From Phormidium tenue FACHB-1052 (lineage in GTDB: Bacteria; Cyanobacteriota; Cyanobacteriia; Phormidesmidales; Phormidesmidaceae), in contig NZ_JACJQN010000008.1 in the NCBI RefSeq assembly GCF_014696675.1, positions 62,001 through 126,000 of the forward strand: 64,000 nucleotides of DNA. Reading direction: 5' to 3'. The notes under the pieces are model-generated. The model worked only from the letters and a program-made list of their open reading frames with translations. It was not told the DNA's origin and made no database searches. Below, in pieces: positions 1 through 8,397 of the stretch. Position numbers and translations under genes: made by a program. How positions within the stretch are numbered: position 1 is the first letter of the stretch; each line of letters opens with the position of its first letter.

Positions 1-1052
1 GCCCCCAAGATCGTCTCTAGGTCGAGGCTTTCGCGCATGCGCGCCGTCAGCATGCGCAGCAGTTGCTCTTGCGCCACGCGGCGGCTGAGGGCCGCCTCGG
101 TAGCCCTCAGACTAGCCTGCAACTGTCGGCGCTCTGTGCAGTCTTCGGCCCAGCCCACCATATAGCGGGGTTGATTTTGGTCATCGTTGACCACTTGCAC
201 GTGGGCCTGCACCCAGCGCACGTCGCCGTTGGGGCGCACAATGCGGTACTCCCGCCGCACCGAATTGCCGTTAAACTGCCGCCCGACAGACGCCTGCACC
301 CGAGGCAGATCATCGGGATGCACCTGCCGGAGCCACAGGCCGGGATCGCTGTAGAGCAACGCTGGAGAATGGCCCCAAATGCGTTCGTAGGCCGCGCTGA
401 CGTATAAAAACTGGCCAGACACCGCATCGCGAATAAACAAAACCTGCTCAACGTGATGGGTAAAGAGCTCAAATAGCTGCTCAGTTTGGCTACGGACAGA
501 AAAGGCTTGGAGCTGCTGTCGCAGTCCGTGTTGGTAAACGCTCTGGCCCAGGTGGCGAGCCACATGCACCAACAGATCACGACTCGATAGGTTCCACGGG
601 CGGGGGCTGCGGCAGTGGTGAGCAATGAGCAGGCCCCACAAGTGAGGCCCTGCGAATATTGGCACCGCTAAGCTGGCCCGCACCTGTAGGCGACTCAGCA
701 AGTCGGCGTAGCAGGGATCAAGCGTGCTGTGCCGCGCGTCAACCACTAGGCTTAATTGGCGACGATCGCGCTCCTCCCAGCCGCGGGCAAAGCAGGATTC
801 GCTGATTCGCTCGCCCCGCAGAGGCCGCCAAGCACCATCCACCGACTCGGCAATGACGAAGCCATCGTGGGGAGATAGCACCTGATAGACCACAACCCGA
901 TCGGTGTCAAGCAGCAGCCGCAGCCGTTCTACCCCTTGCTGAAGCACCACCTCTAGCTCACTGCCCGCTGCCGCCGCGTCGCAGATTGCAGTCACTGTGT
1001 CTAGAATCTGCGCTTGACTAATATCGGGCTGGGGGGGAGAGTGGCGCGTCAT
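1..1052 (-). CDS. GAF-PAS sensor protein with cyanobacteriochrome-like GAF (3' end outside window)
   Basis: The first 350 codons of a multidomain sensor are present; the rest lies left of the window. Residues about 15-170 form a GAF domain resembling cyanobacteriochrome GAFs: LQVRASLAVPI, then LWGLLIAHHC. Cys114 sits at the canonical bilin-attachment position but is followed by Tyr115, not the usual His. Cys87 lies in ESCF, at the place of the DXCF second cysteine. Residues about 190-310 are a PAS/PAC domain (VHPDDLP, RPNGDVRWV). A helical linker follows, and the sequence breaks off at what looks like the start of a second GAF (MRESLDLETIL). A histidine kinase or cyclase output would be usual but cannot be seen. 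ATG at 1052 follows an open intergenic region. Bilin binding is inference. Confidence 0.8.
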   Translation of the reverse strand, partial: MTRHSPPQPDISQAQILDTVTAICDAAAAGSELEVVLQQGVERLRLLLDTDRVVVYQVLSPHDGFVIAESVDGAWRPLRGERISESCFARGWEERDRRQLSLVVDARHSTLDPCYADLLSRLQVRASLAVPIFAGPHLWGLLIAHHCRSPRPWNLSSRDLLVHVARHLGQSVYQHGLRQQLQAFSVRSQTEQLFELFTHHVEQVLFIRDAVSGQFLYVSAAYERIWGHSPALLYSDPGLWLRQVHPDDLPRVQASVGRQFNGNSVRREYRIVRPNGDVRWVQAHVQVVNDDQNQPRYMVGWAEDCTERRQLQASLRATEAALSRRVAQEQLLRMLTARMRESLDLETILG

Positions 1053-1543
1053 GCGTCAGACATAGTCCAAGAGCAAAGCAACTGTATTTGGCAAGCCATT
1101 ACCCACCATTAACCTTAGCCGCTGCACGGTGGGGCTCACCCATTAGCTATACAAAAGTCCCCACCTCTATTCCCGACTGCCGCTCATTGGGAAAGCCCAG
1201 ATTGAGCCGGAAAAACAATTTTTTCTACCCTAGCCTAGGAGTCAGGCTCTGACTGGATACCAGGCTTGCTTTGCACTGGGCCAACAGCTGAAACATGTCA
1301 CCACTAAAAAAGCGCTTAATCGAGATAATCTGACTTCAAATTAAGGCACAGTGGCTAAAACAGCCAGGGTAAGTCTACCGAGATCTCAAAAATGGCGCAT
1401 GTCTAGCGCATTCTACCCTTTCTTGAGGTTTTGGGCATCCCAGCTCAATCGCCCTAGGGGAGTATCACCGACGCAGTCCAGCCATTCTTTCAAAAAAATA
1501 TTGCAGAATGTAAAGAGAAATGGTTTACCACCGGGACTAGCCC
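1053..1543. other. intergenic region between divergent genes
   Basis: About 490 bases between the minus-strand sensor and the plus-strand Rieske gene. No convincing coding sequence, RNA gene or long inverted repeat is visible. It presumably holds the promoters of both genes, but no clear -35/-10 pair stands out. Confidence 0.6.
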
Positions 1544-2983
1544 ATGACATCCCTTGCGATCGCTCCCCAGTCTGCGGGTCTCACCGCCTCTCTACCCGCC
1601 GGTGGCCCTGATCCTGCCCGGTTTGATTGGGCCGAAGCCTGGTATCCCGTTGCCTATGTAGAAGACCTAGACCCGGTGCAGCCCACCCGCTTCACGCTGC
1701 TCGACCGGGGCATTGTCATCTGGTGGGACACTAAAGGCCAAGCCTGGCGCGTGTTCGAAGACAAATGCCCCCACCGCCTTGCGCCCCTATCTGAGGGCCG
1801 GGTGAATGAATCTGGCGAGCTGGAGTGCCCCTACCACGGTTGGACATTCTCTGGCGACGGTGCCTGCACCCACATTCCCCAACAGGCTGCTGACGGCCAA
1901 GGCAACCAGTCGGGTCGGGCCTGCGCCCTGGCTCTGCCGACGGCGATCGCCCAAGGGCTCCTATTTGTTTATCCTGGTCAGGCCAAAAATGCTCCCCAGG
2001 TGAAACTACCGATCATTGGCCCACTTGAGGAAGAACCCGACGGCTGGGTGGTGCTCAACACCTTTCGTGACCTACCCTACGACGCCCTCACCCTGCTTGA
2101 AAACGTGCTGGATGCCAGCCACATTCCCTACACCCATCACAAAACCGTGGGCAAGCGAGAAAACGCGGCCCCCATGGAAATGGAGGTGCTAAATGCCGGG
2201 AAACAGGGATTTCAGGGCCTCTGGCCCGAAGGCCCCCGCAAGGGCACGCTGGGGACTCAGCACACCACTTTCATCGCCCCAGCGCTGATGTACCACGACC
2301 TCACTTCAAAGCAGTTTGGCCGCACCTTGACCGTCGTTTACGCTACCCCGACGAGCAAGGGCCAGTGCCGGTTGTTTGCCCGCTTTCCCTTTAAGTTTTC
2401 GTCAAAACTGCCCGCTACGGTGATTGGCCTCACGCCTCGCTGGTATAGCCACATCGGCAACAATGGCGTCCTCGAAGATGACCAAATCTTTCTGCACCTG
2501 CAAGAGCGCGAACTGGAGAAAGCCATTGGCAAAGCCTCTCCAAAGGAGAATCGCACCTACGCCCAGGCCTGCTACCTGCCCACCCAGGCCGATCGCTACG
2601 TGCTGGCCTTTCGCAACTGGGTCAGCGACTTCCAGGCCGATCCCTTCCCTGGCCAATCCCTTGCACCGGCGCTGAGCCAAGCCGCGCTGCTCGATCGCTA
2701 CCATTCCCACACCCAGCACTGCAAAAGCTGCCGCACAGCCCTAAACCGCATCCAAACTCTACGCTGGGTGCTGTTGGGGGTGAGCGCGGTAGTCTGGTCG
2801 CTGCTGCCGATCGCGATCGCCACGGGTAGCCTCACCAGTCTTACCGCCATCCTGCTAGGCCTTTTGCCTCTAGCCACCGCTGCGGCATGGGCGGGCTTGG
2901 GCATTCTAGAACGTCGATTTTACGAAGGCCGAGCGATTCCACCCCGCAACCTGCCTGAGAAAAAAGCCAAGGCCAAGGGCTGA
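1544..2983 (+). CDS. Rieske [2Fe-2S] oxygenase, pheophorbide a oxygenase (PaO/Lls1) type
   Basis: 479 residues. The N-terminal Rieske domain carries Cys75-x-His77 (KCPHRLAPL) and Cys95-x-x-His98 (CPYHGW), which bind the 2Fe-2S cluster. The mononuclear iron site is in Glu186-Asn187...Asp190...His193...His198 (ENVLDASHIPYTHH). The PaO-like C-terminal domain has the family's CxxC (Cys393, Cys396 in HCKSC), followed by two hydrophobic helices at about 407-429 and 433-453 that should anchor it in the thylakoid or plasma membrane. Plant relatives (PaO, PTC52, TIC55, CAO) oxidise chlorophyll-type macrocycles using ferredoxin. Which substrate the cyanobacterial enzyme uses cannot be read from the sequence. 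It stands alone, 61 bases before a convergent gene. Confidence 0.88.
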   Translation: MTSLAIAPQSAGLTASLPAGGPDPARFDWAEAWYPVAYVEDLDPVQPTRFTLLDRGIVIWWDTKGQAWRVFEDKCPHRLAPLSEGRVNESGELECPYHGWTFSGDGACTHIPQQAADGQGNQSGRACALALPTAIAQGLLFVYPGQAKNAPQVKLPIIGPLEEEPDGWVVLNTFRDLPYDALTLLENVLDASHIPYTHHKTVGKRENAAPMEMEVLNAGKQGFQGLWPEGPRKGTLGTQHTTFIAPALMYHDLTSKQFGRTLTVVYATPTSKGQCRLFARFPFKFSSKLPATVIGLTPRWYSHIGNNGVLEDDQIFLHLQERELEKAIGKASPKENRTYAQACYLPTQADRYVLAFRNWVSDFQADPFPGQSLAPALSQAALLDRYHSHTQHCKSCRTALNRIQTLRWVLLGVSAVVWSLLPIAIATGSLTSLTAILLGLLPLATAAAWAGLGILERRFYEGRAIPPRNLPEKKAKAKG

Positions 2984-3044
2984 CAAGAATACAGAATAGT
3001 TTGGCAGTGGATGCGAGGCAGCCCACAAATGGGCTGCCTCGCCG

Positions 3045-3809
3045 CTAGTCAGTTGGAATTACCTGCACCATACCCACCAGGTCAATGCCTTCAGGGGTGA
3101 CGGCTAGCTGGCGAATATCGACCTCTGATCCTAGGTCAAAGGCAATCTCGTCTAACACAATCGGCGACTGCGATTCTCCGGTCGTGGTCACCACCGTGGC
3201 CACCGGCTGCTCTAAACACAGCCACCGCCCATCCCGCATTGCCAACCCCAGAGTTAGCTCTAGGGCGTCGTTGCTAAGAGATGTTCCTGGCCAGCGCAGC
3301 GTCATGCGATCGCTCGCCAGCGCAATATCGACCTCTGAAGACTTATCCCCATCGTCCAGCCAGCGCGCCAGAGGTACCTGCTTTTCGGACACGGCTCCGG
3401 CCAGCAGCTGCCTCAGCACGTCACGCAATCCCTGGCCCAGCAGTGGGGAACCCAGAGAAGCGCGCAGATCCTCGGCTAGCACCGTCACCTGGCCATCTAC
3501 TGGAAAGGGCTGCAACAGCCGCAGCGGTTTGCCCCGCAGCACCTGGGGCAGATTGACGCGAATATCCGTTGCCTTGACCTCGGCTTGACTGACGTGCAGC
3601 CCCTGGTACACCGCCTGGCGAGCCGCCAGAGTTACCCCCGGCAGGTAGCCGCCTAAAATCTGGCGGTCTTTGCCGTCGATGGCAAACTCTAGCCCTTCTA
3701 GGTGGTCGAGCTGGGTGTGCAGCCATAGGCGAATGGCCGGAGGCAGCAGCCGACTGATGATGCGGCTGCCCTTGGCAGCGTCGGCAGAATTAGCAGGGTC
3801 AGAAGTCAT
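3045..3809 (-). CDS. DUF2993 (LmeA-like) lipid-binding domain protein
   Basis: 254 residues from the ATG at 3809 (MTSDPANSADAAKGSR). Reading frame continues upstream to 4010, but that extension has no protein-like composition and contains an inverted repeat, so the internal ATG is preferred. The pattern SRIISRLLPPAIRLWL followed by LEFAIDGKDRQILGGYLPGV and alternating beta-type segments is typical of cyanobacterial DUF2993 proteins, related to mycobacterial LmeA, which binds phospholipids such as phosphatidylinositol. No signal peptide or membrane helix is evident, so it probably acts at a membrane face in the cytoplasm. It converges with the Rieske gene. Molecular function in cyanobacteria is unknown. 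Confidence 0.78.
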   Translation of the reverse strand: MTSDPANSADAAKGSRIISRLLPPAIRLWLHTQLDHLEGLEFAIDGKDRQILGGYLPGVTLAARQAVYQGLHVSQAEVKATDIRVNLPQVLRGKPLRLLQPFPVDGQVTVLAEDLRASLGSPLLGQGLRDVLRQLLAGAVSEKQVPLARWLDDGDKSSEVDIALASDRMTLRWPGTSLSNDALELTLGLAMRDGRWLCLEQPVATVVTTTGESQSPIVLDEIAFDLGSEVDIRQLAVTPEGIDLVGMVQVIPTD

Positions 3810-4296
3810 AGGCGGGCTACAGAAATAAATGGGCGTGGTTGTCGCCAGTTCTTTAGGGGAGGCGTCAATCACCTTCGCATCTCCAAACTCTAGCAGGGGA
3901 TGTGAAATCGGAACGCAAGGCAAAGAACTGGGCGATCGCTCCTCCATTCCCCTTCCCCAGTTATCACTAAAGTCATGGTTTCCTGACGCAATAATACGCA
4001 TGGGGATCAATTTGTCATGAAATTATGACAAATTGATCCCCGAACCCCTACTCCCTCGCTAGTAGAGCCAGAAAAGCCTTGCCAGAGGCTTGATCCCAGC
4101 GGTAGTTTTTGGCATGCTACAGGGCAACGGTTGATCCCCACCTGAACCTGAGGCTCGGCAACTAGGCATAAAGGTTCTAGTTGGAGTGGCCCCATCCCGA
4201 TCGCGGGATCGGTAGCGCTCCTCCGCTGGCAGCTATCCCCTTCGGCCTGTCGTGATTGATCGTCTGTCGTCCTGGTCTCTATGAGGAGAGTGCTCT
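3810..4296. other. intergenic region with inverted repeat and recurring TTGATCCC
   Basis: About 490 bases between divergent genes. It contains the long hairpin at 4002-4041 and further copies of TTGATCCC at about 4089 and 4132, besides the two in the hairpin arms. No ORF of credible composition is seen. It should contain promoters for both neighbours. Confidence 0.5.
4002..4041. repeat. perfect 17-bp inverted repeat
   Basis: GGGGATCAATTTGTCAT (4002-4018) is matched exactly by its reverse complement at 4025-4041, with a six-base centre (GAAATT). It lies about 190 bases upstream of the DUF2993 start and 255 bases upstream of the DUF4912 start. There is no T-tract, so it is not a standard terminator. 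It could be an operator, an RNA hairpin, or the remains of a small repeat element. Confidence 0.85.
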
Positions 4297-5640
4297 ATGT
4301 CTTCCCCCCGCCCACCCTTAGAAGAAATGACCCTGCGGCAGCTCCGCAAAGTGGCCAGTGAGTATGAGGTGTCCCGCTACAGCCGCATGCGCAAAACCGA
4401 GCTGATTGAGGCCATTCAATCAATTGATGCCAAGCGCGGTTTGGGAGCAGCGCCAGTTTCTGCCCCAAAGGTGCCAGCGGTGGTACCCGCTATGGCCGGC
4501 GCTACCGCTGGGGCGACTCCCGCCTACACAGCTCCAGCTCCGCCCCCGGTGGAGGTCTTGGCCACTGTGGATGAAGGCCTGGCCGATTTGCCCAGCGGCT
4601 ATGGCGAAAGCCGCATTGTGCTCATGCCCCGCGACCCTCAATGGGCCTACTGCTACTGGGATATTCCCCATACCCACAAGGACGAGCTGCGGCGGCAGGG
4701 GGGCTCACGACTGGCTCTGCGCTTCTACGATGTCACCGACATCAACTTTATGACGCAGACTCCCCACAGCCTGCAGCAGTACGAGTGTGACGAAATGGCG
4801 CGGGAGTGGTATCTGCCCATTCCGGTGAGCGATCGCGACTACGTGGCTGAGATCGGCTACCTCTGCAACGATGGTCGCTGGCTGGTGCTGGCCCGCTCCC
4901 TACCCGTCCACATTCCCCCCGTTTACCCCTCCGACTGGGTCGAAGACCACTTTGTCACTGTCGATTGGCAGGCCGACCTGCGCGGCAAGACGGTCGCGGC
5001 GCTCAAGCACCCCAGCCAGCGTGCCGCCGAAAGCACCAACGCCATCTACGACGAAGTCTATGCCATGACCCAAGCCACCGAGGCCCAGCGGGTCGCCGGG
5101 TCACTCTTCGGATCCATGCAGCACGTGCCGGGTTCCATGGCCCCCGAAAAGGCCGTCAGCTCCTACGTGTTCCCCTCTGGAGCTGGGTTGTGGGCCGTCC
5201 CCGGTGCCGCTGCGGCTGGAGTGCCTACCATGTCGGGCATTGGTGCTTTTAACGAACTCACCATGTCGGGAGCCGGGTTCACCGGGGCTGGGTTTACTAT
5301 GTCGGGAGCAGGGCTGACCATGTCTGGGGCAGGCTTCTCGGCTTCCGCGCCGCCCATTCGCCCTCGCAAGTTCTGGCTGGTGGCCGACGCCGAGCTGATC
5401 GTCTATGGGGCCACCGAACCCGATGCCACTGTTACCATTGGCGGGCAGCCGATCAAGCTCAACTCCGACGGCACCTTCCGGTTCCAGATGTCGTTCCAGG
5501 ACGGCAACATTGACTATCCAATCATGGCGGTAGCGGCGGATGGCGAGCAAACTCGCGCCATCCACATGACCTTCGATCGCGCTACCCCCTCGCGCCGCAC
5601 CAACACCAAAGATGAAGCGGTGTTGGAGTGGCTGCCCTAG
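4297..5640 (+). CDS. DUF4912 protein with Rho-N-like N-terminus
   Basis: 447 residues. Residues about 9-45 (MTLRQLRKVASEYEV, KTELIEAI) resemble the helical Rho termination factor N-terminal/SAP-like nucleic-acid-binding motif. Residues about 100-215 hold DUF4912 (MPRDPQWAYCYWDI, LRFYDVTD). After a linker, a low-complexity stretch at about 307-350 repeats TMSGAGFT/TMSGAGLT, and the C-terminal ~85 residues form a second beta-rich module (FWLVADAELIVYGATEP) similar to that seen in other DUF4912 proteins. ATG at 4297 is preceded by GAGGAG. A strong terminator follows the stop. Function is unknown. Confidence 0.8.
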   Translation: MSSPRPPLEEMTLRQLRKVASEYEVSRYSRMRKTELIEAIQSIDAKRGLGAAPVSAPKVPAVVPAMAGATAGATPAYTAPAPPPVEVLATVDEGLADLPSGYGESRIVLMPRDPQWAYCYWDIPHTHKDELRRQGGSRLALRFYDVTDINFMTQTPHSLQQYECDEMAREWYLPIPVSDRDYVAEIGYLCNDGRWLVLARSLPVHIPPVYPSDWVEDHFVTVDWQADLRGKTVAALKHPSQRAAESTNAIYDEVYAMTQATEAQRVAGSLFGSMQHVPGSMAPEKAVSSYVFPSGAGLWAVPGAAAAGVPTMSGIGAFNELTMSGAGFTGAGFTMSGAGLTMSGAGFSASAPPIRPRKFWLVADAELIVYGATEPDATVTIGGQPIKLNSDGTFRFQMSFQDGNIDYPIMAVAADGEQTRAIHMTFDRATPSRRTNTKDEAVLEWLP

Positions 5641-5671
5641 CCTGCCTCGCTTAACGGCAGAATCACAAGTT

Positions 5672-5703
5672 AAGGAGCGCCCCCAGGGGTGCTCCTTTTT
5701 TTG
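5672..5703 (+). terminator. rho-independent terminator after the DUF4912 gene
   Basis: AAGGAGC...GCTCCTT arms with an inner CCCC/GGGG stem, followed directly by a run of seven T residues, about 30 bases after the stop codon. Confidence 0.9.
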
Positions 5704-5795
5704 CGAAATGAGACAACTCCCCGCATAGAATGAGTTGTTACCCCCGCCTGGCGACCCCGATCGCGAGCATTAACCCCTAAGTAAACTCCTAAGCT

Positions 5796-6527
5796 GTGAA
5801 ACTATTCCTATTCCATACTCCTGAAGAAGTGCCTGAGCAGGGCGTGCCCGACTGTGCGATCGCCATCGATGTGCTGCGGGCCACCACCACCATGGCGGCA
5901 GCTCTGGCGGCGGGGGCCGAGGCCATTCAAGTCTTTAGCGACATTGACACCCTGCTCACCACCAGCGAAACCTGGCCCGCCGAAAAACGGCTACGGGCGG
6001 GCGAACGGGGCGGCGGCCAGGTTGAGGGCTGCGACCTGGGCAACTCACCGCTTGACCACTCTCCCGAAAGGTCAGGCGGCAAGCGCCTGTTTATGAGCAC
6101 CACCAACGGCACCCGCTGCCTCAAGCGCATTGAGCATGCCCCCACGGTGATCACCGCCGCCCTAACTACGCGCCAGGCCGTGGTCAATTTTGTGCTCAGT
6201 CAGCAGCCAGAAACGGTGTGGATCGTCGGCTCGGGCTGGGAGGGCACCTATTCCTTGGAAGACACGGTCTGTGCTGGAGCCATCATTCATGGGGTGATCG
6301 CCGCGACGGGGCAGACCTTTAAGGATTTGGCCGGGAATGACGCGGCGATCGCCGCCGTCAGCCTTTACCTACAGTGGCAAGACCAGCTGCTCGACCTAAT
6401 GCACTACGCCAGTCACGGCCAGCGTCTGCTGCGCCTCAACAACGAAGCCGACCTGCAATACTGCGCCCAGCTCGACGTGCTCAACATCGTGCCCCGCCAG
6501 CATGAGCTAGGCGTGCTGGGGCTTTGA
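5796..6527 (+). CDS. comB: ComB-like 2-phosphosulfolactate phosphatase family protein
   Basis: 243 residues from a GTG start ([12 protein letters not shown]). Family signatures include [19 protein letters not shown] near the N-terminus, FMSTTNGTR in the middle and [21 protein letters not shown] in the second half. The founding archaeal enzyme removes phosphate from 2-phosphosulfolactate in coenzyme M synthesis, using Mg2+. Cyanobacteria are not known to make coenzyme M, although most carry this gene, so the real substrate may be a related sulfo- or phospho-acid. The protein is soluble with no signal peptide. It is flanked by a terminator upstream and 170 bases of non-coding DNA downstream, so it is probably monocistronic. 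Confidence 0.85.
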   Translation: MKLFLFHTPEEVPEQGVPDCAIAIDVLRATTTMAAALAAGAEAIQVFSDIDTLLTTSETWPAEKRLRAGERGGGQVEGCDLGNSPLDHSPERSGGKRLFMSTTNGTRCLKRIEHAPTVITAALTTRQAVVNFVLSQQPETVWIVGSGWEGTYSLEDTVCAGAIIHGVIAATGQTFKDLAGNDAAIAAVSLYLQWQDQLLDLMHYASHGQRLLRLNNEADLQYCAQLDVLNIVPRQHELGVLGL

Positions 6528-6697
6528 GCGGGGGTATGAGGTGTCAGGTGTCAGGTTAGTAGCTCAAAACCCGAAACCTGATACCCAACCTAAATTTCCA
6601 TTTCGTGCGGTCTAAGCAGCCCTCAGAAATTTTGCCTATGCTCTAGGGAAAGGATTAAACGAATTCCCAGCTAGTACCTCAGGGCAAGGAGACTACC

Positions 6698-8125
6698 ATG
6701 GCCGTTGACTACGATTTGGTGATTATTGGCGGCGGTTCTGCCGGGCTAGTCGCCGCCAGTGCCGCCGCCCAGCTCAAAGCCAAAGTCGCCCTAGTCGAGC
6801 GAGCAGGCAGCCTCGGCGGCGACTGCCTACACCACGGCTGCGTACCCAGCAAATCCCTCATCCACGCCTCGCGAGTGGCCCATGAAGTTGTGCGCGGCCC
6901 CGAGTTTGGTGTTCACGCCCAGCTCGAAAAAATTGACTTTCAGGCCGCCCTGGGCCACGTGCACCGGGTAATCGACACCATTCAGGTCCACGACTCCACC
7001 GAACGCTTTGAGTCGCTGGGGGTCGAGGTGATCTACGGCAAAGGCGAATTCACCGACTCCCGCACCTTCACCGTCAACGGTCGCGCCCTCAAGGCCCGCA
7101 GCTACATTATTGCTACTGGCTCTCGCCCAGCCAACCCCAATATTGAGGGGCTAGAAGAAGCGGGCTACATCACCAATCTGACGGTGTTTTCCCTGAAACA
7201 CCAGCCGCAATCTCTAGCAGTGATTGGCTCCGGCCCCATTGGCTGCGAGCTGGGCCAGGCCTTCGCCCGGCTGAGTACTGAGGTTACCCTGATCGGTGGC
7301 CAAGACCACATTCTGCCGAAGGAAGACTCCGAAGCCGCTGCCGTGGTGCAGGCGCAAATGGAGAAGGATGGCGTGCGCATTCTCAACGGCACCCGCGCCC
7401 AGCGAGTCGAGGTCATCGACGGCAAAAAGCACGTCCACACCACCAACGGCACCGTGATAGTTGACGATATTTTGCTGGCGGCGGGCCGGGCACCCAACGT
7501 CGAGTCTCTCAACCTAGAGACCGCTGGGGTAGCCGTGGGTAAGGAGGGCATTACGGTGAACTCTAAGCTGCAAACCACCAATTCCCGCATCTATGCCGCT
7601 GGGGATGTGGTTGGCGGCTATCGGTTTACCCACGTGGCGGGCTACGAAGCAGCTGTGGCCATGCAAAACGCCCTGCTGTTTCCCACCAAGACCGCTGACT
7701 ACCGGGTCATACCTTGGGCAACATTCACTGACCCTGAGCTGGCGCGGGTGGGCCTGACCGAAGTCGAGGCTCGCCAGCGTTACGACGATGTCTATATTCT
7801 CAAGCAGGATTTTGCCGGGGTCGATCGCGCCCTAGCCGAGGCTTCTGGCCAAGGGTTTGCGAAGATTATCACTCGCCGCAACGGCAAAATTCTCGGGGCG
7901 CACCTAGTTGGCCCCCACGCTGGGGAGCTGATTCACGAAGTTGTGTTGGCGATGAGCAACAATCTCAAGGTCGGCGCGCTGACCGGTATGATTCACATCT
8001 ACCCCACTCTGGCAGAGGTGAATAGCAAGGCTGCCCTTCAGCTAACGAAGCAGAAGTATGCTGAAAATGAACGCCTTCAGGGGATATTGTCTAAGGTGTT
8101 TGGGGTGCTGCGCTCCTGGGGCTAG
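6698..8125 (+). CDS. FAD-dependent pyridine nucleotide-disulfide oxidoreductase (dihydrolipoamide dehydrogenase/mercuric reductase-like)
   Basis: 475 residues. It has an N-terminal FAD-binding GGGSAGL motif at about 11-17 and a redox-active disulfide in GGDCLHHGCVPSKSL (C-x4-C). The NAD(P)-binding site is GSGPIGCELGQAFA at about 177, and a second FAD motif is YAAGDVVGGY. The dimerisation domain ends with HIYPTLAEVN, matching the catalytic HxxPTxxE of this class. The N-terminal NmerA domain and C-terminal Cys pair of true mercuric reductase are absent, so mercury reduction is not indicated. A good AAGGAG lies just before ATG 6698. The electron acceptor is unknown; it may be lipoyl protein or another disulfide or quinone. 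Confidence 0.85.
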   Translation: MAVDYDLVIIGGGSAGLVAASAAAQLKAKVALVERAGSLGGDCLHHGCVPSKSLIHASRVAHEVVRGPEFGVHAQLEKIDFQAALGHVHRVIDTIQVHDSTERFESLGVEVIYGKGEFTDSRTFTVNGRALKARSYIIATGSRPANPNIEGLEEAGYITNLTVFSLKHQPQSLAVIGSGPIGCELGQAFARLSTEVTLIGGQDHILPKEDSEAAAVVQAQMEKDGVRILNGTRAQRVEVIDGKKHVHTTNGTVIVDDILLAAGRAPNVESLNLETAGVAVGKEGITVNSKLQTTNSRIYAAGDVVGGYRFTHVAGYEAAVAMQNALLFPTKTADYRVIPWATFTDPELARVGLTEVEARQRYDDVYILKQDFAGVDRALAEASGQGFAKIITRRNGKILGAHLVGPHAGELIHEVVLAMSNNLKVGALTGMIHIYPTLAEVNSKAALQLTKQKYAENERLQGILSKVFGVLRSWG

Positions 8126-8311
8126 GTTGAAGCAGAAGGATGAAACGCCCACAGCTCAAGGGATAGCACCGACGCCTAGGTAAATACCGCAGAAAATTGG
8201 CAGAACTTCACATGGGGCTTATTTCTTCTTTACGTACATTCGCCTACATTAGTCATAGGCCGCTAAGGCTTCTATAGGGTACGTACTATACTGAAACATC
8301 TAATAAGAACC

Positions 8312-8348
8312 AGGGCCTCCAGCTTTCGAGCTGGGGGCCTTAGTTTTT
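8312..8348 (+). terminator. intrinsic terminator
   Basis: CCAGCT-TTCG-AGCTGG stem extended by GGCC/GGCC pairing, followed by TTAGTTTTT. It lies 190 bases past the reductase stop and 50 bases before rsmE. A TATACT hexamer at about 8286-8291 upstream leaves open that it ends a very short independent transcript. Confidence 0.8.
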
Positions 8349-8397
8349 GGGGTTCAAGGTATAAGGGTTAAGGCGGTGACAAGCAACAGGAGAAGCG

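Noticed and set aside
3810..4010. N-terminal extension of the DUF2993 frame up to 4010
   Set aside because: Composition is not protein-like and it runs into an inverted repeat; ATG 3809 gives a normal start.
6540..6590. Short direct repeats of GGTGTCAG with an AACCTGATACC partner after comB
   Set aside because: Weak imperfect hairpin without T-run; not enough for a terminator or element call.
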